From Saccharococcus thermophilus (GTDB lineage: Bacteria > Bacillota > Bacilli > Bacillales > Anoxybacillaceae), in contig NZ_JAASRS010000001.1 of assembly GCF_011761475.1 (NCBI RefSeq), positions 2,418,001-2,482,000 on the forward strand: a stretch of 64,000 bases of DNA, in the 5' to 3' direction. The notes below the pieces were generated by a model. It was not told the DNA's origin. It made no database searches and saw only the letters and a program-made list of their open reading frames with translations. Position numbers and translations under genes: made by a program. This document shows, in pieces, positions 17,094 through 27,675 of the stretch (the first letter of the stretch is position 1; every line of letters starts with the position of its first letter).

Positions 17094-17123
17094 AAAAAAG
17101 TACCTTGGAAATAAACCAAGGCG
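17094..17123 (-). terminator. Terminator after the atypical SDR gene
   Basis: CGCCTTGG / CCAAGGTA arms with loop TTTATTT are followed by TTTTTT on the minus strand. Confidence 0.75.
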
Positions 17124-17165
17124 CTATCTTTCTTTTTTCAAAAGCGGTTGTATTTTCGGACTATG

Positions 17166-17951
17166 TTAAATCGCTTTTACCATCCCGCCGTCAACAATGA
17201 GAGACTGACCTGTGATATATGTGTTTGCCTCTGAAAGAAGGAATGTAACGACGTTGGCAAATTCCTCCGGTGTACCGTAACGGCCGAGAGGAATCGTGCT
17301 TTTCATACGTGCTTCCATTTCCTCTTTCGAAATTCCTAGTTTTTCCGCATTGATTTTGTCTAAAAATGCGACCCGCTCTGTTGCAATTCGTCCTGGCGCT
17401 ACCGTATTAATTAAAATATTGTACGGCGCAAATTCTGCGGCTAATGTTTTGGTTAAACCGACGATGCCAAGACGGAATGTATTGGATAAAAGCAACCCCG
17501 GAATCGGCTCTTTTATGGAGGAAGAAGCGATGTTGACAATTTTTCCTCCTTTTTCCTTTAAGTATGGCAGCGCTTCACGAATAATGCGGATATAGCTAAG
17601 CAAATTCAATTCAAACGCATGATACCAATCTTCGTCGCTAATCGTTTCAAACGTTCCCGCAGGAGGTCCTCCAGCGTTGTTCACTAATAAATCAATGGTT
17701 CCATAAGTGTCTACCGTTTTTTGCACAAGACGATGAATATCTTCTACCTTCGTAATATCTGCTTGAACATGTGACACTTTTCCTTTATGTAAATCACGTA
17801 ATTCTTTCTCCACCTCTTGCAGTTTCTCCTCATTTCGGCTTGTAATCATGACATTTGCCCCTTCAAGCACAAGCTGACGGGCAATTGCTTTACCAAGACC
17901 TTGACTGGATGCGACAACAATTGCAGTTTTCCCTGACAAGCGCAACTCCAT
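17166..17951 (-). CDS. Atypical SDR lacking the YxxxK catalytic pair
   Basis: The 261-residue protein has the SDR fold, but the cofactor motif is ASSQGLGKAIA rather than TGxxxGxG. The place where YxxxK should be reads LLSNTFRLGIVGL, with neither tyrosine nor lysine. NNAGGPPAG, APGRIATER and the C-terminal TGQSLIVDGG are intact. This matches an atypical 3-oxoacyl-ACP-reductase-like SDR branch whose chemistry is unclear. It is a single gene with its own terminator, and its ATG follows AAGGAGGAAAAGTT. Confidence 0.8.
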   Translation of the reverse strand: MELRLSGKTAIVVASSQGLGKAIARQLVLEGANVMITSRNEEKLQEVEKELRDLHKGKVSHVQADITKVEDIHRLVQKTVDTYGTIDLLVNNAGGPPAGTFETISDEDWYHAFELNLLSYIRIIREALPYLKEKGGKIVNIASSSIKEPIPGLLLSNTFRLGIVGLTKTLAAEFAPYNILINTVAPGRIATERVAFLDKINAEKLGISKEEMEARMKSTIPLGRYGTPEEFANVVTFLLSEANTYITGQSLIVDGGMVKAI

Positions 17952-18035
17952 AACTTTTCCTCCTTATAAATGTTTTTATTTAAAAGTTATTCGCTACATT
18001 TTATTGCTTTTCCTTCTTTCTTCTATTAGATGAAA

Positions 18036-18053
18036 AGAGGGTATCGCAAAAGT
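18036..18053. repeat. Upstream copy of a direct repeat flanking the ba3 oxidase operon
   Basis: AGAGGGTATCGCAAAAGT matches the 18 bases at 20706-20723 at 16 positions, and the preceding AAA also matches. The 17952-18309 gap otherwise contains a terminator-like hairpin at 18099 and no gene. Confidence 0.5.
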
Positions 18054-18098
18054 TTGTCCTTTCTTCGCCATAAAAATCCCCTCCTAAGTAGACTCCTA

Positions 18099-18127
18099 AG
18101 AACATCATATCAGATGTTCTCTTTTTT
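18099..18127 (+). terminator. Orphan rightward terminator
   Basis: GAACATC and GATGTTC enclose ATATCA and are followed by CTTTTTT. No rightward gene precedes it, so it may be left over from a lost gene or may insulate the oxidase operon. Confidence 0.55.
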
Positions 18128-18309
18128 CGCTGCCTACCTGTAGGGATAGAATATTTTGTCTATTAAGATATTGAAACGCTGATATGCGTCATTTTTTTCA
18201 AAAAAGAAGGAAGGGCTCCAAATTCAGCGTTTGGGATGCATAAAAAATCCTGTCCTGTCCATACTGTTGAGTAGTCTGCTATTTGATCTACAGAAAAGGA
18301 GAGGTTTGA

Positions 18310-18450
18310 ATGGATAATCGTACAAAAGATAAGGAAGCAGCCGCTTATGATGAAAGATTAAAAGGGACGTTTGCAGGCGTTTCTATTATTGGAGCTTCCA
18401 TCTTACTGTTATGGCTGATTGTTTTTTATCTCTATATCACTAAAGTTTAG
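18310..18450 (+). CDS. Cytochrome c oxidase subunit IIa (ba3 type)
   Basis: This 46-residue protein has a charged N-terminus (MDNRTKDKEAAAYDERLKGT) and one transmembrane helix (about residues 23-43, SIIGASILLLWLIVFYLYI). Size, shape and place directly before subunits II and I match subunit 2A of ba3-type oxidases. It is the first gene of a three-gene operon; its ATG follows AAAGGAGAGGTTTGA. It is easily missed because of its length. Confidence 0.85.
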   Translation: MDNRTKDKEAAAYDERLKGTFAGVSIIGASILLLWLIVFYLYITKV

Positions 18451-18467
18451 AAGCGAGGGGAAACAGT

Positions 18468-18950
18468 ATGCTGAATATGCCTAAATACGAAAAGATCTGG
18501 CTGGCCATCGGAACAGGAGCCTTGGTCGTGTTTCTCGCTGTCACAGGGATCATGGCCGTCTCGATGTGTCTTAATCCGCCTAACGGCATGAACATGGCAA
18601 TAAAACCGGAAAACGTGGAAGCGACTGCTCCATTTAACAGCCCCGGACTGAAGAAAATCGGCCCGAACGAATACAGGGCGACGATCATCTCCTACACATT
18701 CGGCTATAAACCTAATACCATTACTGTTCCTAAAGGGGCTACAGTCCATTTTCAGATCACAAGCAAGGATGTTGTCCACGGCTTCATGATACCAGGCACA
18801 ACCACCAACTTGATGCTCATACCGGGACATGTTGCGGAATATACACAGACATTCAACGAGCCGGGAGAGTTCCTATTTTTGTGCCATGAGTATTGCGGAA
18901 TCGGCCATCAGGCGATGTACGGAAGAGTCATTGTGAAAAATACGGTGTAG
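18468..18950 (+). CDS. cbaB: Cytochrome c oxidase subunit II, b(o/a)3 type
   Basis: The 160-residue protein has one N-terminal membrane anchor (about residues 12-32) and a cupredoxin domain with a complete CuA site: histidine in VVHGFM, and CHEYCGIGHQAM supplying Cys-x3-Cys-x3-His-x2-Met. It is short, as in the Thermus ba3 and Geobacillus b(o/a)3 enzymes, and it lacks a fused cytochrome c domain. It accepts electrons from cytochrome c and passes them to subunit I. It follows subunit IIa after 17 bases and precedes subunit I after 16. The gene symbol follows Geobacillus usage. Confidence 0.9.
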   Translation: MLNMPKYEKIWLAIGTGALVVFLAVTGIMAVSMCLNPPNGMNMAIKPENVEATAPFNSPGLKKIGPNEYRATIISYTFGYKPNTITVPKGATVHFQITSKDVVHGFMIPGTTTNLMLIPGHVAEYTQTFNEPGEFLFLCHEYCGIGHQAMYGRVIVKNTV

Positions 18951-18966
18951 GAAAGGGGAATGGAGC

Positions 18967-20667
18967 ATGAGTACGAACGTTACTACCACCGAAACAGGCG
19001 GACATAACAACGCTTTTACCGATTTCCGATTTGAAAAGAAGGATTCTAATCTAATTCTAGCGCATATTGGATTTTCTTTTTTCGCTGTTTTTCTTGGTGC
19101 GATTGCCGGATTGCTGCAGGTCGCGCAACGGAGCGGCTGGATTCAATTACCGAATTGGCTGAACTATTATCAATTGCTCACCGCACATGGCGTGCTGCTT
19201 GCACTAGTTTTTACAACATTTTTCATTATTGGTTATCTATATTCAGGGGTTGCGCGCACACTTGGCGGTAAACTTACGCCTGCCGCAAGGATACTCGGCT
19301 GGATCGGATTTTACTTGATGGCTGTCGGAACCATTATGGCCACGATTACTATTTTAACGAACCAGAGTACCGTGCTGTATACGTTTTACGCACCAATGAA
19401 AGCCTCACCGTGGTTTTACATAGGTACTGCACTGCTGATCGTGGGAAGCTGGTTCGGCGCTTTCGGAATCTTTGCAACATACATTCGCTGGCGCAAGAAT
19501 CATAAAAACCAATCATCTCCGTTATTCGCTTATATGGCTGTGGCTACGTTGATCATGTGGCTTCACGCCAGTTTGTTTGTCGCCATCGAAGTAGTCTTCC
19601 AGCTTATTCCGTGGTCATTCGGCATCGTTGATCGGGTGGATGTCAGCTTGAGCCGGACATTGTTCTGGTACTTTGGCCATGCACTCGTTTACTTTTGGCT
19701 ACTGCCTGCTTATATTTATTGGTATGTCAACATTCCGCAGGTCGTAGGTGGTAAAATTTTCAGCAACTCGCTTCCAAGGCTGACCTTTATTCTGTTTATT
19801 TTATTCTCAGTGCCAGTCGGCTTCCATCACCAATTAAACGAACCGGGAATTGGATCATTATGGAAATTTCTTCAGGTCGTTTTGACGATGATGGTTGTCA
19901 TCCCGTCTTTGATGACGGCATTCGCAATTTTAGCCACATTTGAACTGGCTGGGAGATCCCGCGGCGGAAAAGGACTGTTCGGATGGGTGAAAAAACTGCC
20001 GTGGAAGGATGCCCGCTTTTTCACTGCCGTAATGGGCATGATCATCTTCATACCGGCCGGGGCCGGCGGCATCATTAATGCGAGTTACCAATTGAACCAG
20101 ATGGTGCATAATACGTGGTTTGTCACAGGCCATTTCCATCTGACAATCGCATCTACAGTATTATTGACATTCTTTGCTATTTCCTACTGGCTGATTCCAG
20201 TCTTGACCGGACGAGTTTTCACGAAGCAATTGAACAGGCTTGCCATCATCCAAGCAGTCCTGTGGGCCATCGGCATGTTCCTGATGGCGGTTATTATGCA
20301 TATTGTCGGACTCCTTGGTGCACCTCGGCGCACCAGTTACTCCACTTACGGTGGACATGAACTTGCTGTTACATGGCTTTCTTACGAACAAGTAATCGCT
20401 ACAGGAGGCGTCATCCTGTTTGTAGCCATCTTACTGGTACTGTATATCTGGTTCAATTTGTTGTTCTTGGCGCCGAAATCCGAAAAAACAATCGAATACC
20501 CGATTGGCGTTGTCAACGAACAGGCGGAACATCCACCCCGGATTCTGGAAAGATGGTCATTCTGGATCGGTGTCTCCATCGCCCTTTCTGTGATAGCGTA
20601 TGCCGTTCCGATCTATCAGATCGTGATGCACCACTCACCTGGATCACTTCCGTACCGGACTTGGTAA
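18967..20667 (+). CDS. cbaA: Cytochrome c oxidase subunit I, b(o/a)3 type
   Basis: The 566-residue protein has about 13 membrane helices and the family B haem-copper oxidase motifs: HGVLLALVF for the low-spin haem region, FGHALVYFWLLPAYIYW with the His-x3-Tyr crosslink pair, VGFHHQLNEPG with the CuB histidine pair, and TGHFHLTIAS for the haem ligands. It reduces O2 to water and helps generate proton motive force; ba3-type enzymes have high oxygen affinity. No subunit III or assembly gene is adjacent. The operon is bounded by near-identical repeats and may be a moved cassette. Confidence 0.92.
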   Translation: MSTNVTTTETGGHNNAFTDFRFEKKDSNLILAHIGFSFFAVFLGAIAGLLQVAQRSGWIQLPNWLNYYQLLTAHGVLLALVFTTFFIIGYLYSGVARTLGGKLTPAARILGWIGFYLMAVGTIMATITILTNQSTVLYTFYAPMKASPWFYIGTALLIVGSWFGAFGIFATYIRWRKNHKNQSSPLFAYMAVATLIMWLHASLFVAIEVVFQLIPWSFGIVDRVDVSLSRTLFWYFGHALVYFWLLPAYIYWYVNIPQVVGGKIFSNSLPRLTFILFILFSVPVGFHHQLNEPGIGSLWKFLQVVLTMMVVIPSLMTAFAILATFELAGRSRGGKGLFGWVKKLPWKDARFFTAVMGMIIFIPAGAGGIINASYQLNQMVHNTWFVTGHFHLTIASTVLLTFFAISYWLIPVLTGRVFTKQLNRLAIIQAVLWAIGMFLMAVIMHIVGLLGAPRRTSYSTYGGHELAVTWLSYEQVIATGGVILFVAILLVLYIWFNLLFLAPKSEKTIEYPIGVVNEQAEHPPRILERWSFWIGVSIALSVIAYAVPIYQIVMHHSPGSLPYRTW

Positions 20668-20705
20668 AAAATAGTGTGGTGTTTCATAACCTGATTTCGG
20701 TCAAA

Positions 20706-20743
20706 AGAGGGTGTCCCAAAAGTGATCGCATTTGGGACACCCT
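20706..20743 (+). terminator. Terminator of the oxidase operon, containing the downstream direct repeat
   Basis: AGGGTGTCCCAAA and TTTGGGACACCCT pair over a short loop. Its 5' side is the second copy of the 18-base repeat also found at 18036. A similar hairpin core (TGTCCCAAAAG) recurs at 60929. Confidence 0.7.
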
Positions 20744-20753
20744 TGCTTTTGAA

Positions 20754-20984
20754 TCAGCCTCTTTTTTCTCTATCCATTATAGAACGAAATTGTTTCATTT
20801 CTTCGTCTATATTCACTTCTGCTACATGAAATGGATTTTTTTGTTTGTCCAACTGCAACGGGTCTATATCGCTCCGAACTCCTAATGTATCCCCTTCTGT
20901 CGCGAGTGCGTCATTTAGGATTCCCTCTCGCTCCCCATCGAAATGAAAATCATGAGGATGATCGTTTCTTCCGCGCTCTAGCAT
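20754..20984 (-). CDS. Small acidic hydrophilic protein, unknown
   Basis: The 76-residue protein (MLERGRNDHPHDFHFDGER and so on) is rich in Asp, Glu and Arg, with no membrane segment or cysteine. The ATG at 20984 follows AAAGGAGGGGTGACA, a strong site. I do not recognise the family. It stands alone between the oxidase terminator and odhB on the minus strand. Confidence 0.6.
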   Translation of the reverse strand: MLERGRNDHPHDFHFDGEREGILNDALATEGDTLGVRSDIDPLQLDKQKNPFHVAEVNIDEEMKQFRSIMDREKRG

Positions 20985-21068
20985 TGTCACCCCTCCTTTT
21001 CTGCTATTTTTCGTTCAAATCGAACAAATCATTCCTTTTTGCGGTAGCGCGTTGTTTTCCATAAAACG

Positions 21069-21117
21069 AAAAAAGAGGCGACCCCAAAAATAATTTTTTG
21101 GAGTCTGCCTCTTTTTT
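21069..21117. terminator. Strong terminator of odhAB
   Basis: AAAAGAGGC, with interruptions, and CCCCAAAAA pair with TTTTTTGG and GCCTCTTTT. The hairpin ends two bases from the odhB stop. A-runs and T-runs on both sides allow termination in both directions. Confidence 0.8.
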
Positions 21118-21119
21118 CA

Positions 21120-22388
21120 TCAGCTTTCTAATAGAAGGTCTTCCGGATTTTCGATCAAGTCTTTTATTGTTTTTAAGAAGCCAACCGCTTCTTTTCCGTC
21201 AATAATTCGGTGGTCATAAGATAATGCGACATACATCATCGGACGGTTTTCGATTCGTTCTTCGTCAATCGCAACCGGGCGAAGCTTGATCGCATGCATG
21301 CCTAAAATCCCGACTTGCGGACCATTCAATAGCGGCGTAGAGAAGAGCGAACCGAACACTCCTCCGTTGGTGATCGTAAACGTTCCACCTTGCAAATCGC
21401 TTAGCGATAGTTTATTGCTGCGCGCTTTCGCTGCCAACTCGGCGATATCACGTTCGATTTCGGCGAAGTTTTTCCGATCGCAATCGCGCACCACCGAAAC
21501 GACTAAGCCCTCGTCGGTAGAAACGGCGACACCGATATCATAGTATTTTTTCAAAATAATTTCATCGCCTTGAATTTCCGCATTCACATAAGGGTATTTT
21601 TTCAGCGCCGCTACCGCCGCTTTCACGAAGAAAGACATAAATCCGAGACGGACGTCATGTTCTTCGAAAAATTTATCTTTTTTCCGTTTGCGCAGTTCGA
21701 TGACGGCGGACATATCAATTTCGTTGAACGTTGTCAACATCGCCGTTGACTGCGTTACTTCTAGCAGGCGCTTCGCAATCGTCTGACGGCGGCGCGACAT
21801 TTTCTCGCGGACAACCGGTTTGCCGTCATCTTGTTTGGATACCGCTGGAGCGGGCTGCTGAACAGATGGGGTAACTGCGGCCGGTTGCACTTGCGGCTGC
21901 ACTTGTTGCTGGGCAAAGGATTCGACATCTTGTTTGCGAACGCGTCCTAGCGGATCGACCGTAGGAACTTGCGTTAAATCAATGCCTTTTTCGCGTGCGA
22001 TTTTCCGCGCTGCAGGCGAAGCAATCGGACGCTGCGCTGAATGATTGCCGGCCATGACCGGCTGTTCTTGTTTTTCTTCCACTTTTACCGCTGTTTCATT
22101 TGTTTCTTGCACCGCTTCCGGCGCCGCTTGGATTGCTGGTTCTTGCGCAGCCTGTCCTTGGCCAATAACAGCGATCGCTTGCCCGACGGCGACCGTGTCC
22201 CCTTCGTTTGCTAAAACTTGTTGTAATACTCCGGATTCTTCCGCCATGATTTCGACGTTGACTTTATCCGTTTCCAACTCACAAATCGATTCGCCTTTTT
22301 CGACGTAGTCACCAGGTTTTTTCAACCATTGCGCAATGGTTCCTTCCGTGATAGACTCTGCTAATTCTGGAACTTTGACTTCAGCCAC
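21120..22388 (-). CDS. odhB: 2-oxoglutarate dehydrogenase E2, dihydrolipoyl succinyltransferase
   Basis: The 422-residue protein has an N-terminal lipoyl domain (about residues 1-75, lipoylated lysine in [11 protein letters not shown]), an Ala/Gln/Pro-rich linker, a peripheral-subunit-binding domain ([19 protein letters not shown] at about 120-140) and a catalytic acyltransferase domain (about 195-420) with [16 protein letters not shown]. It transfers the succinyl group to CoA in the TCA cycle. It follows odhA after 25 bases. The start is a GTG behind GAGGAGGGCATCAAC. E3 is not in this operon, as in B. subtilis. Confidence 0.95.
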   Translation of the reverse strand: MAEVKVPELAESITEGTIAQWLKKPGDYVEKGESICELETDKVNVEIMAEESGVLQQVLANEGDTVAVGQAIAVIGQGQAAQEPAIQAAPEAVQETNETAVKVEEKQEQPVMAGNHSAQRPIASPAARKIAREKGIDLTQVPTVDPLGRVRKQDVESFAQQQVQPQVQPAAVTPSVQQPAPAVSKQDDGKPVVREKMSRRRQTIAKRLLEVTQSTAMLTTFNEIDMSAVIELRKRKKDKFFEEHDVRLGFMSFFVKAAVAALKKYPYVNAEIQGDEIILKKYYDIGVAVSTDEGLVVSVVRDCDRKNFAEIERDIAELAAKARSNKLSLSDLQGGTFTITNGGVFGSLFSTPLLNGPQVGILGMHAIKLRPVAIDEERIENRPMMYVALSYDHRIIDGKEAVGFLKTIKDLIENPEDLLLES

Positions 22389-22413
22389 GTTGATGCCCTC
22401 CTCAAATCTTGCG

Positions 22414-25272
22414 TTATTGTTCTTTTTTCGTTAATGCACAGTGAATAATGCGTTCTTGCTCTTTCCGGTGAACAACAGGATCGCCTTCTGCCGGGCTTGC
22501 CCGTCTGCGTCGGCCGATGTAGCTGACGTCTACTCCCTCCGGCGCGATTTCCCGCAGTCTTGGCTCCATATAACACCAGCTTCCCATGTTTTTCGGTTCT
22601 TCTTGCACCCAGACGATTTCTTTGACATTTGGATAACGCAAGAAAATCGCTTGCAGCTCTTCTTTCGGGAATGGATATAATTCTTCGACGCGTACGACAT
22701 GGAGCCAATCGAGCCCTTCCATTTTATTGATTTGCTCCGCTAAATCAATCATCAGTTTTCCAGTGCCTAAAATAATTCTTTCGACTTTTTCACGGTCTTT
22801 GCCAAGCCCTGGTTGTTCAAGGACTGGACGGAACTGACCGTTTGTAAACTCTTCTACCTCCGACGCCGCCAACGGGTGACGCAACAAGCTTTTTGGCGTC
22901 ATCAGCACTAACGGACGGACTTCCTCTCTTCGCAAAATGCCCGCTTGCCGGCGCAAAATATGGAAATATTGCGCAGCGGTAGACAAGTTTGCTACCGTCC
23001 AGTTGTTTTCCGCCGCGAGTTGCAAGAACCGTTCTAAACGGCCGCTCGAATGTTCTGGTCCTTGCCCTTCATAGCCGTGCGGCAGCAACATGACGAGACC
23101 GGATTTTTGCCCCCATTTCGCGCGCCCGGATGAAATAAACTGGTCGAACATCACTTGCGCCATGTTGGCAAAATCGCCAAATTGCGCTTCCCACAGTACC
23201 AGCGTTTCCGGCGCAAAGACGTTATAGCCGTATTCGTAACCAAGCACCGCTGCTTCTGTCAACGGGCTGTTGTAGACGACAAAGGAAGCTTTCGCATCGC
23301 TAATGTGGTGCAGTGGAACAAACTCCTTGCCCGTTTTTATATCATGAAGCACGAGATGGCGCTGAGCGAACGTACCGCGTTGCGAATCTTGGCCGGTGAG
23401 ACGGATCGGCACGCCGTCGCGTAAAATCGTCGCAAAAGCAAGAATTTCCGCGTGCGCCCAGTCCACTTTCCCGTTGCCATCAAACACCCCTTCACGCCGT
23501 TTTAAGATGCGCTCTAACTTATTAAACACGTGAAAATCAGCAGGAAACTGCAGCAATTCTTTGTTTAACCGCTGCAATATATCTTTTTCCACGGACGTTC
23601 TGACAACCGGCAATTTGCATGCAACCGTTTTCGGCGGATCCATAATAAAATCGAGTTTCGACTCATCTTTTGGAACTTTCTCATACGCGATTTTCAGTCT
23701 TTCCGCTACTTCTTGTTCCATTTCTTCTACCGCTTCTTTTGTAACAATGCCTTTTTCGATCAGCTTTTGCGCATAAAGCTGGCGAACGGTTGGATGTTGC
23801 TGAATGACACTGTACATCGTCGGGTTTGTCGCCATCGGTTCATCCATTTCGTTATGGCCAAAACGGCGATACCCGATTAAATCGATGACAAAATCTTTTT
23901 TGAAGCGCTGACGGTAGGCAAAAGCAAGGTTGGCCGCCGCCAGGCATGCTTCCGGATCATCGGCGTTCACATGCACAATTGGCACTTCAAATCCTTTGGC
24001 AATATCGGACGCATATTTTGTCGAACGGGAATCATAGCTTTCTGTCGTGAAACCGATCATATTATTGGCAATAATATGAATCGATCCGCCCGTCTGATAT
24101 CCTCGCAATTGGCTCAAATTCAATGTTTCGGCCACAATTCCTTGCCCAGGGAATGCCGCATCTCCGTGAATCATAATCGCAAACGACGAATCCGTATTTT
24201 GCAGCGGCATGCCGGCGTTTGCGCGATTTTCCTGAGCGGCGCGCGTAAAGCCTAACACAACCGGATTCACGACTTCCAGATGGCTTGGATTGTTTGCCAG
24301 CGTAATTCTCATTGTATGCTCATTTTCATTGCGCAGACGGCGGGCTGCCCCTAAATGGTATTTCACATCCCCCGTCCAGCCGTATGTGATCGCTACCGAT
24401 CCTTCCGAAGGAATAAAATCTTTGCTTTCCGCGTGCTGGAATTCGGCAAAAATCATTTCATACGGCTTGCCAAGGACGTGGGCAAGCACATTTAAACGGC
24501 CGCGGTGCGCCATGCCAATATTTACTGCTTTGATTTCCTTTTCAATCGACTGGCGAACCAGTTCGTCCAATAGCGGCACCATGGCATCTAAGCCTTCAAT
24601 CGAAAACCGCTTTTGTCCGACAAATGTACGATGAATAAATTTTTCAAATCCTTCCACTTCCGTAAGGCGGCGGAGCAATGCCACTCTTTCATCATTTGTT
24701 AAACTTGGATAATATGCCCCTGATTCAATTTGTTGAATCAACCAGTTTTTTTCTTCCAAATTATGTACTTGCGAAAATTCAAACGCAATTTTATCTGTAT
24801 ATACTTTCCGTAAATGATTAATGGCATCCAGTCCATTTTTGACATGCGCCGGTGCATGCGGGCAAATAAACGCGACAGGAATTTGTTTTAAATCTTCTTC
24901 CGTCAAATCGTATTCACTTAATTCGATGCGGCGCGTGTCTTTATTTTGTTTGTGTAATGGGTTAATATCGGCTGCCAGATGGCCGTAATGGCGGATATTG
25001 TCCGCTAGTTTTACAGCAGCAACAAGCTTGCTGAATATCGTTGGGTTTTCCGGAAGGCGGAACGTCTGATGCGTTCTGGCGATCTCCTCGTTTTGCTCAA
25101 ACGGTTCTGCTTCCGTTGTCGGTGCCCCCCACTGTTCGAATAATTGCCTCAACCCGGGATCAACGCTGTCTGGATCCTCTTGATACTGTTCATACATTTC
25201 GATGACATATCCGAGGTTTGGCCCATAAAATTGACTCCATGGTTGTGCATCGTTGATCGTCTGCTTTGCCAT
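22414..25272 (-). CDS. odhA: 2-oxoglutarate dehydrogenase E1
   Basis: The 952-residue protein is the thiamine-diphosphate E1 subunit. An N-terminal segment begins [52 protein letters not shown] and GHNEMDEP belong to the cofactor-binding part, and the transketolase-like C-terminal region carries [13 protein letters not shown] and [13 protein letters not shown]. It decarboxylates 2-oxoglutarate and succinylates the E2 lipoyl group. The ATG at 25272 follows GGAGGTTTTCATA. A cre-like site upstream suggests CcpA control. In B. subtilis odhAB is far from this region, so the locus has been rearranged. Confidence 0.95.
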   Translation of the reverse strand: MAKQTINDAQPWSQFYGPNLGYVIEMYEQYQEDPDSVDPGLRQLFEQWGAPTTEAEPFEQNEEIARTHQTFRLPENPTIFSKLVAAVKLADNIRHYGHLAADINPLHKQNKDTRRIELSEYDLTEEDLKQIPVAFICPHAPAHVKNGLDAINHLRKVYTDKIAFEFSQVHNLEEKNWLIQQIESGAYYPSLTNDERVALLRRLTEVEGFEKFIHRTFVGQKRFSIEGLDAMVPLLDELVRQSIEKEIKAVNIGMAHRGRLNVLAHVLGKPYEMIFAEFQHAESKDFIPSEGSVAITYGWTGDVKYHLGAARRLRNENEHTMRITLANNPSHLEVVNPVVLGFTRAAQENRANAGMPLQNTDSSFAIMIHGDAAFPGQGIVAETLNLSQLRGYQTGGSIHIIANNMIGFTTESYDSRSTKYASDIAKGFEVPIVHVNADDPEACLAAANLAFAYRQRFKKDFVIDLIGYRRFGHNEMDEPMATNPTMYSVIQQHPTVRQLYAQKLIEKGIVTKEAVEEMEQEVAERLKIAYEKVPKDESKLDFIMDPPKTVACKLPVVRTSVEKDILQRLNKELLQFPADFHVFNKLERILKRREGVFDGNGKVDWAHAEILAFATILRDGVPIRLTGQDSQRGTFAQRHLVLHDIKTGKEFVPLHHISDAKASFVVYNSPLTEAAVLGYEYGYNVFAPETLVLWEAQFGDFANMAQVMFDQFISSGRAKWGQKSGLVMLLPHGYEGQGPEHSSGRLERFLQLAAENNWTVANLSTAAQYFHILRRQAGILRREEVRPLVLMTPKSLLRHPLAASEVEEFTNGQFRPVLEQPGLGKDREKVERIILGTGKLMIDLAEQINKMEGLDWLHVVRVEELYPFPKEELQAIFLRYPNVKEIVWVQEEPKNMGSWCYMEPRLREIAPEGVDVSYIGRRRRASPAEGDPVVHRKEQERIIHCALTKKEQ

Positions 25273-25394
25273 TATGAAAACCTCCAACTAGTTTTCGTTT
25301 ATTTGGGATCGTTTGGCGCCCCATACGCATCAAGAAAAATGCGAACAGGACCCGCTTGCCTTCCATTATCCCCAAATAAACAAAGAAATAACTT

Positions 25395-25408
25395 TATAAA
25401 CGTTTTCA
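25395..25408. promoter_or_regulatory. Candidate cre (CcpA) site upstream of odhAB
   Basis: On the minus strand TGAAAACGTTTATA matches the cre consensus WTGNAANCGNWNNCW at all fixed positions but one. It lies about 125 bases before the odhA start. Confidence 0.45.
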
Positions 25409-25534
25409 ATGTATATTGTAGCACTATCATTCATTAAAATCGATGATTAAACATAAAAATCTCCAATAATTTATTTTTTTTTTGAAAAAAGAGAAAAAAC
25501 GCGGCAACGATAGAACGCGCGCAACAATCAATAA

Positions 25535-27511
25535 TCATGATATTTTAAATTTTTCAACTAGCTTTTGCAGCTGCCGGCTCATTTCGCTTAATTTTTCTGC
25601 TGATTCCGTCACCGTTCCTAACGCCTGCAGCTGATCATCGGCAGATGCCGCTACTTCTTCCGCCGCTGCCGCGGACTGCTGGGCGACGGCGGAAATATTT
25701 TGCATCGCTCCAATGACGTCATCTTTGCTTTCGTTCATCCGCTTCGCTTCCTCTGTAATCTCGGCAATCGCTGTTGTTAACTCTTCCATCATCGTGACAA
25801 TCTTGACAAATGAATCACCTGTTGTATGGACAGCTTGTTGCTGCTGTTCGTACATGTCTTTCGAATGATTAACCGCCTGCATTGCCAGATTCACTTGCTG
25901 CTGAATCATGGCGATCGTTTGGCGGATCAGCTCGGTTGCTCTTGCGGACTGCTCTGCTAATTTACGCACCTCGTCCGCAACGACGGCAAATCCTTTTCCA
26001 TGTTCCCCCGCTCGGGCCGCTTCAATGCTCGCATTTAAGGCAAGCAAATTCGTCTGTCCGGAAATGGCTGTGATTGTTTGAATCACCCCATCAATTTCTT
26101 CCATCTTTTTCACTAAATCTTTCATTACTTTTTCCACCGCAACTAATTCTTTTTTTGCCTCATCTGACTTTAACTGCAGCACATTTAAATTTTCAAGGCC
26201 GTCATAACTTGCCGTTTTCGTTTCATTTGACAACGTTTGCATGTTGGCCGTCGACTGGGTTACCGTTTCGATTTGTGCGGACAACGCCGCCGTCCGTTCA
26301 TTGATCGTATCTAAATCGCCTGCTTGCTCTGTCGTTCCTTTGGCAATATCGTTAATGGCGCTGGCCACTTGTTCGCTCGTCGCCATCGTTTCCTCGGAAA
26401 CGGCGCTAAGATGGTCGGCGGAGGCCGCGAGCTCGTCTACCGATTCGTTGACTTGCTGAATGAGCGCCCGCATTTGCGCAATCATATGATTGAAATGATC
26501 GGCCAGCTGGCCTATTTCGTCTTTTGAATTTACCCGCACATGCACCGTTAAATCGCCTTCTGCAACTTTTTCCACTTGGTGCTGAAGCGCAATGACCGGT
26601 TTCGCAATCGAACGGGCAAGGAAATAAATAATAACAATAGCAAGCAATAATGCAGCCACGGTGATGATGAACATTTTCATGGCAAGGGAATTGCTCATCG
26701 CCAACAAATCTCTTTCTTTATATACGGTGCCGACTTTCCATCCCAGCTCAGGAATCGTGGCAAAATACATCACCCGCTTTTCGTTCTCGGATGTATATGT
26801 ATAAAAGCCGCTTTTATTTTTTAACATGTATTGGACCACCGCATTTTTCGACATGTTTTTCCCCTTATATTGCGGATGGACGATCGCGACTCCCTTGTCG
26901 TCAAATAGCACAGGATACCCATGATAACCAACATCACTATTGTCGACAATTTTCGTCACTGCATCAAGCGTCATGTCGATCCCAATCACAGCGACGACGC
27001 GGCCATTTTCTGTTACCGCTTTCGCCAATGTGACAATATGTTTCCCTGTTATCGCATCGATGTATGGTTCAGTCCAAACGACCCGGTCCGGGTTTTCTTC
27101 CGCTTTTTTATACCATGGTCGCGCCGTTGGGTCATAGCCGTCAGGCAATTGCGCCACCGGCGTCGTATACATTTTTTTCTCGGCCGTGCCAATATAGGCA
27201 AGTTGGACGTTTTTGTGGATTTTCAAAAAGGTGTGAAACTGCCGGTCAAGCAACGGCCACGCTTTTTCCTTTTTGAGCATTTCGTCGACGATAGGCGATT
27301 CGCTAAATTGAAGCAGGCTATTTTCCTCGCTTTGAAAACTGCCGCGAATATCTCGTAGCACCCCGTTTAAAGTGGACTGGGCGCGTTTTTCGACGTCCTG
27401 GCGGATCATTTTTTTCGTTTCGACCACCCCGACAATCTGAATAGCGGTCAAGGAAACAATCATTAACAATGCCATTAAGATGATCAACTTTGTCCGCAAT
27501 GTTTTAAACAC
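25535..27511 (-). CDS. Methyl-accepting chemotaxis protein with extracellular Cache domain
   Basis: The 658-residue receptor has a membrane segment at about residues 7-29, an extracellular double Cache domain (about 35-280, with [20 protein letters not shown] and VIGIDMTL), a second membrane segment (about 282-302), a HAMP domain and a long signalling hairpin with [23 protein letters not shown]. It resembles B. subtilis McpC in size and domain order and in place next to ykwC- and ykwB-type genes, where McpC senses amino acids. The ligand here cannot be read. It should signal through CheW/CheV to CheA. Confidence 0.9.
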   Translation of the reverse strand: MFKTLRTKLIILMALLMIVSLTAIQIVGVVETKKMIRQDVEKRAQSTLNGVLRDIRGSFQSEENSLLQFSESPIVDEMLKKEKAWPLLDRQFHTFLKIHKNVQLAYIGTAEKKMYTTPVAQLPDGYDPTARPWYKKAEENPDRVVWTEPYIDAITGKHIVTLAKAVTENGRVVAVIGIDMTLDAVTKIVDNSDVGYHGYPVLFDDKGVAIVHPQYKGKNMSKNAVVQYMLKNKSGFYTYTSENEKRVMYFATIPELGWKVGTVYKERDLLAMSNSLAMKMFIITVAALLLAIVIIYFLARSIAKPVIALQHQVEKVAEGDLTVHVRVNSKDEIGQLADHFNHMIAQMRALIQQVNESVDELAASADHLSAVSEETMATSEQVASAINDIAKGTTEQAGDLDTINERTAALSAQIETVTQSTANMQTLSNETKTASYDGLENLNVLQLKSDEAKKELVAVEKVMKDLVKKMEEIDGVIQTITAISGQTNLLALNASIEAARAGEHGKGFAVVADEVRKLAEQSARATELIRQTIAMIQQQVNLAMQAVNHSKDMYEQQQQAVHTTGDSFVKIVTMMEELTTAIAEITEEAKRMNESKDDVIGAMQNISAVAQQSAAAAEEVAASADDQLQALGTVTESAEKLSEMSRQLQKLVEKFKIS

Positions 27512-27675
27512 AGCCTTGTTTCTCCCCTTTTGCTTTTTTGTCGAACTTTGTCTTCATTATATAAAGGACTTTCGTTATACGTCTATAGGAGCAGCTTCTT
27601 ATTCATCGCATGAAACAAAGGCAAAAACGAAACAATAAGAAAGGAATCTTAACGGACAGGCAGGTGAAAAACGAT

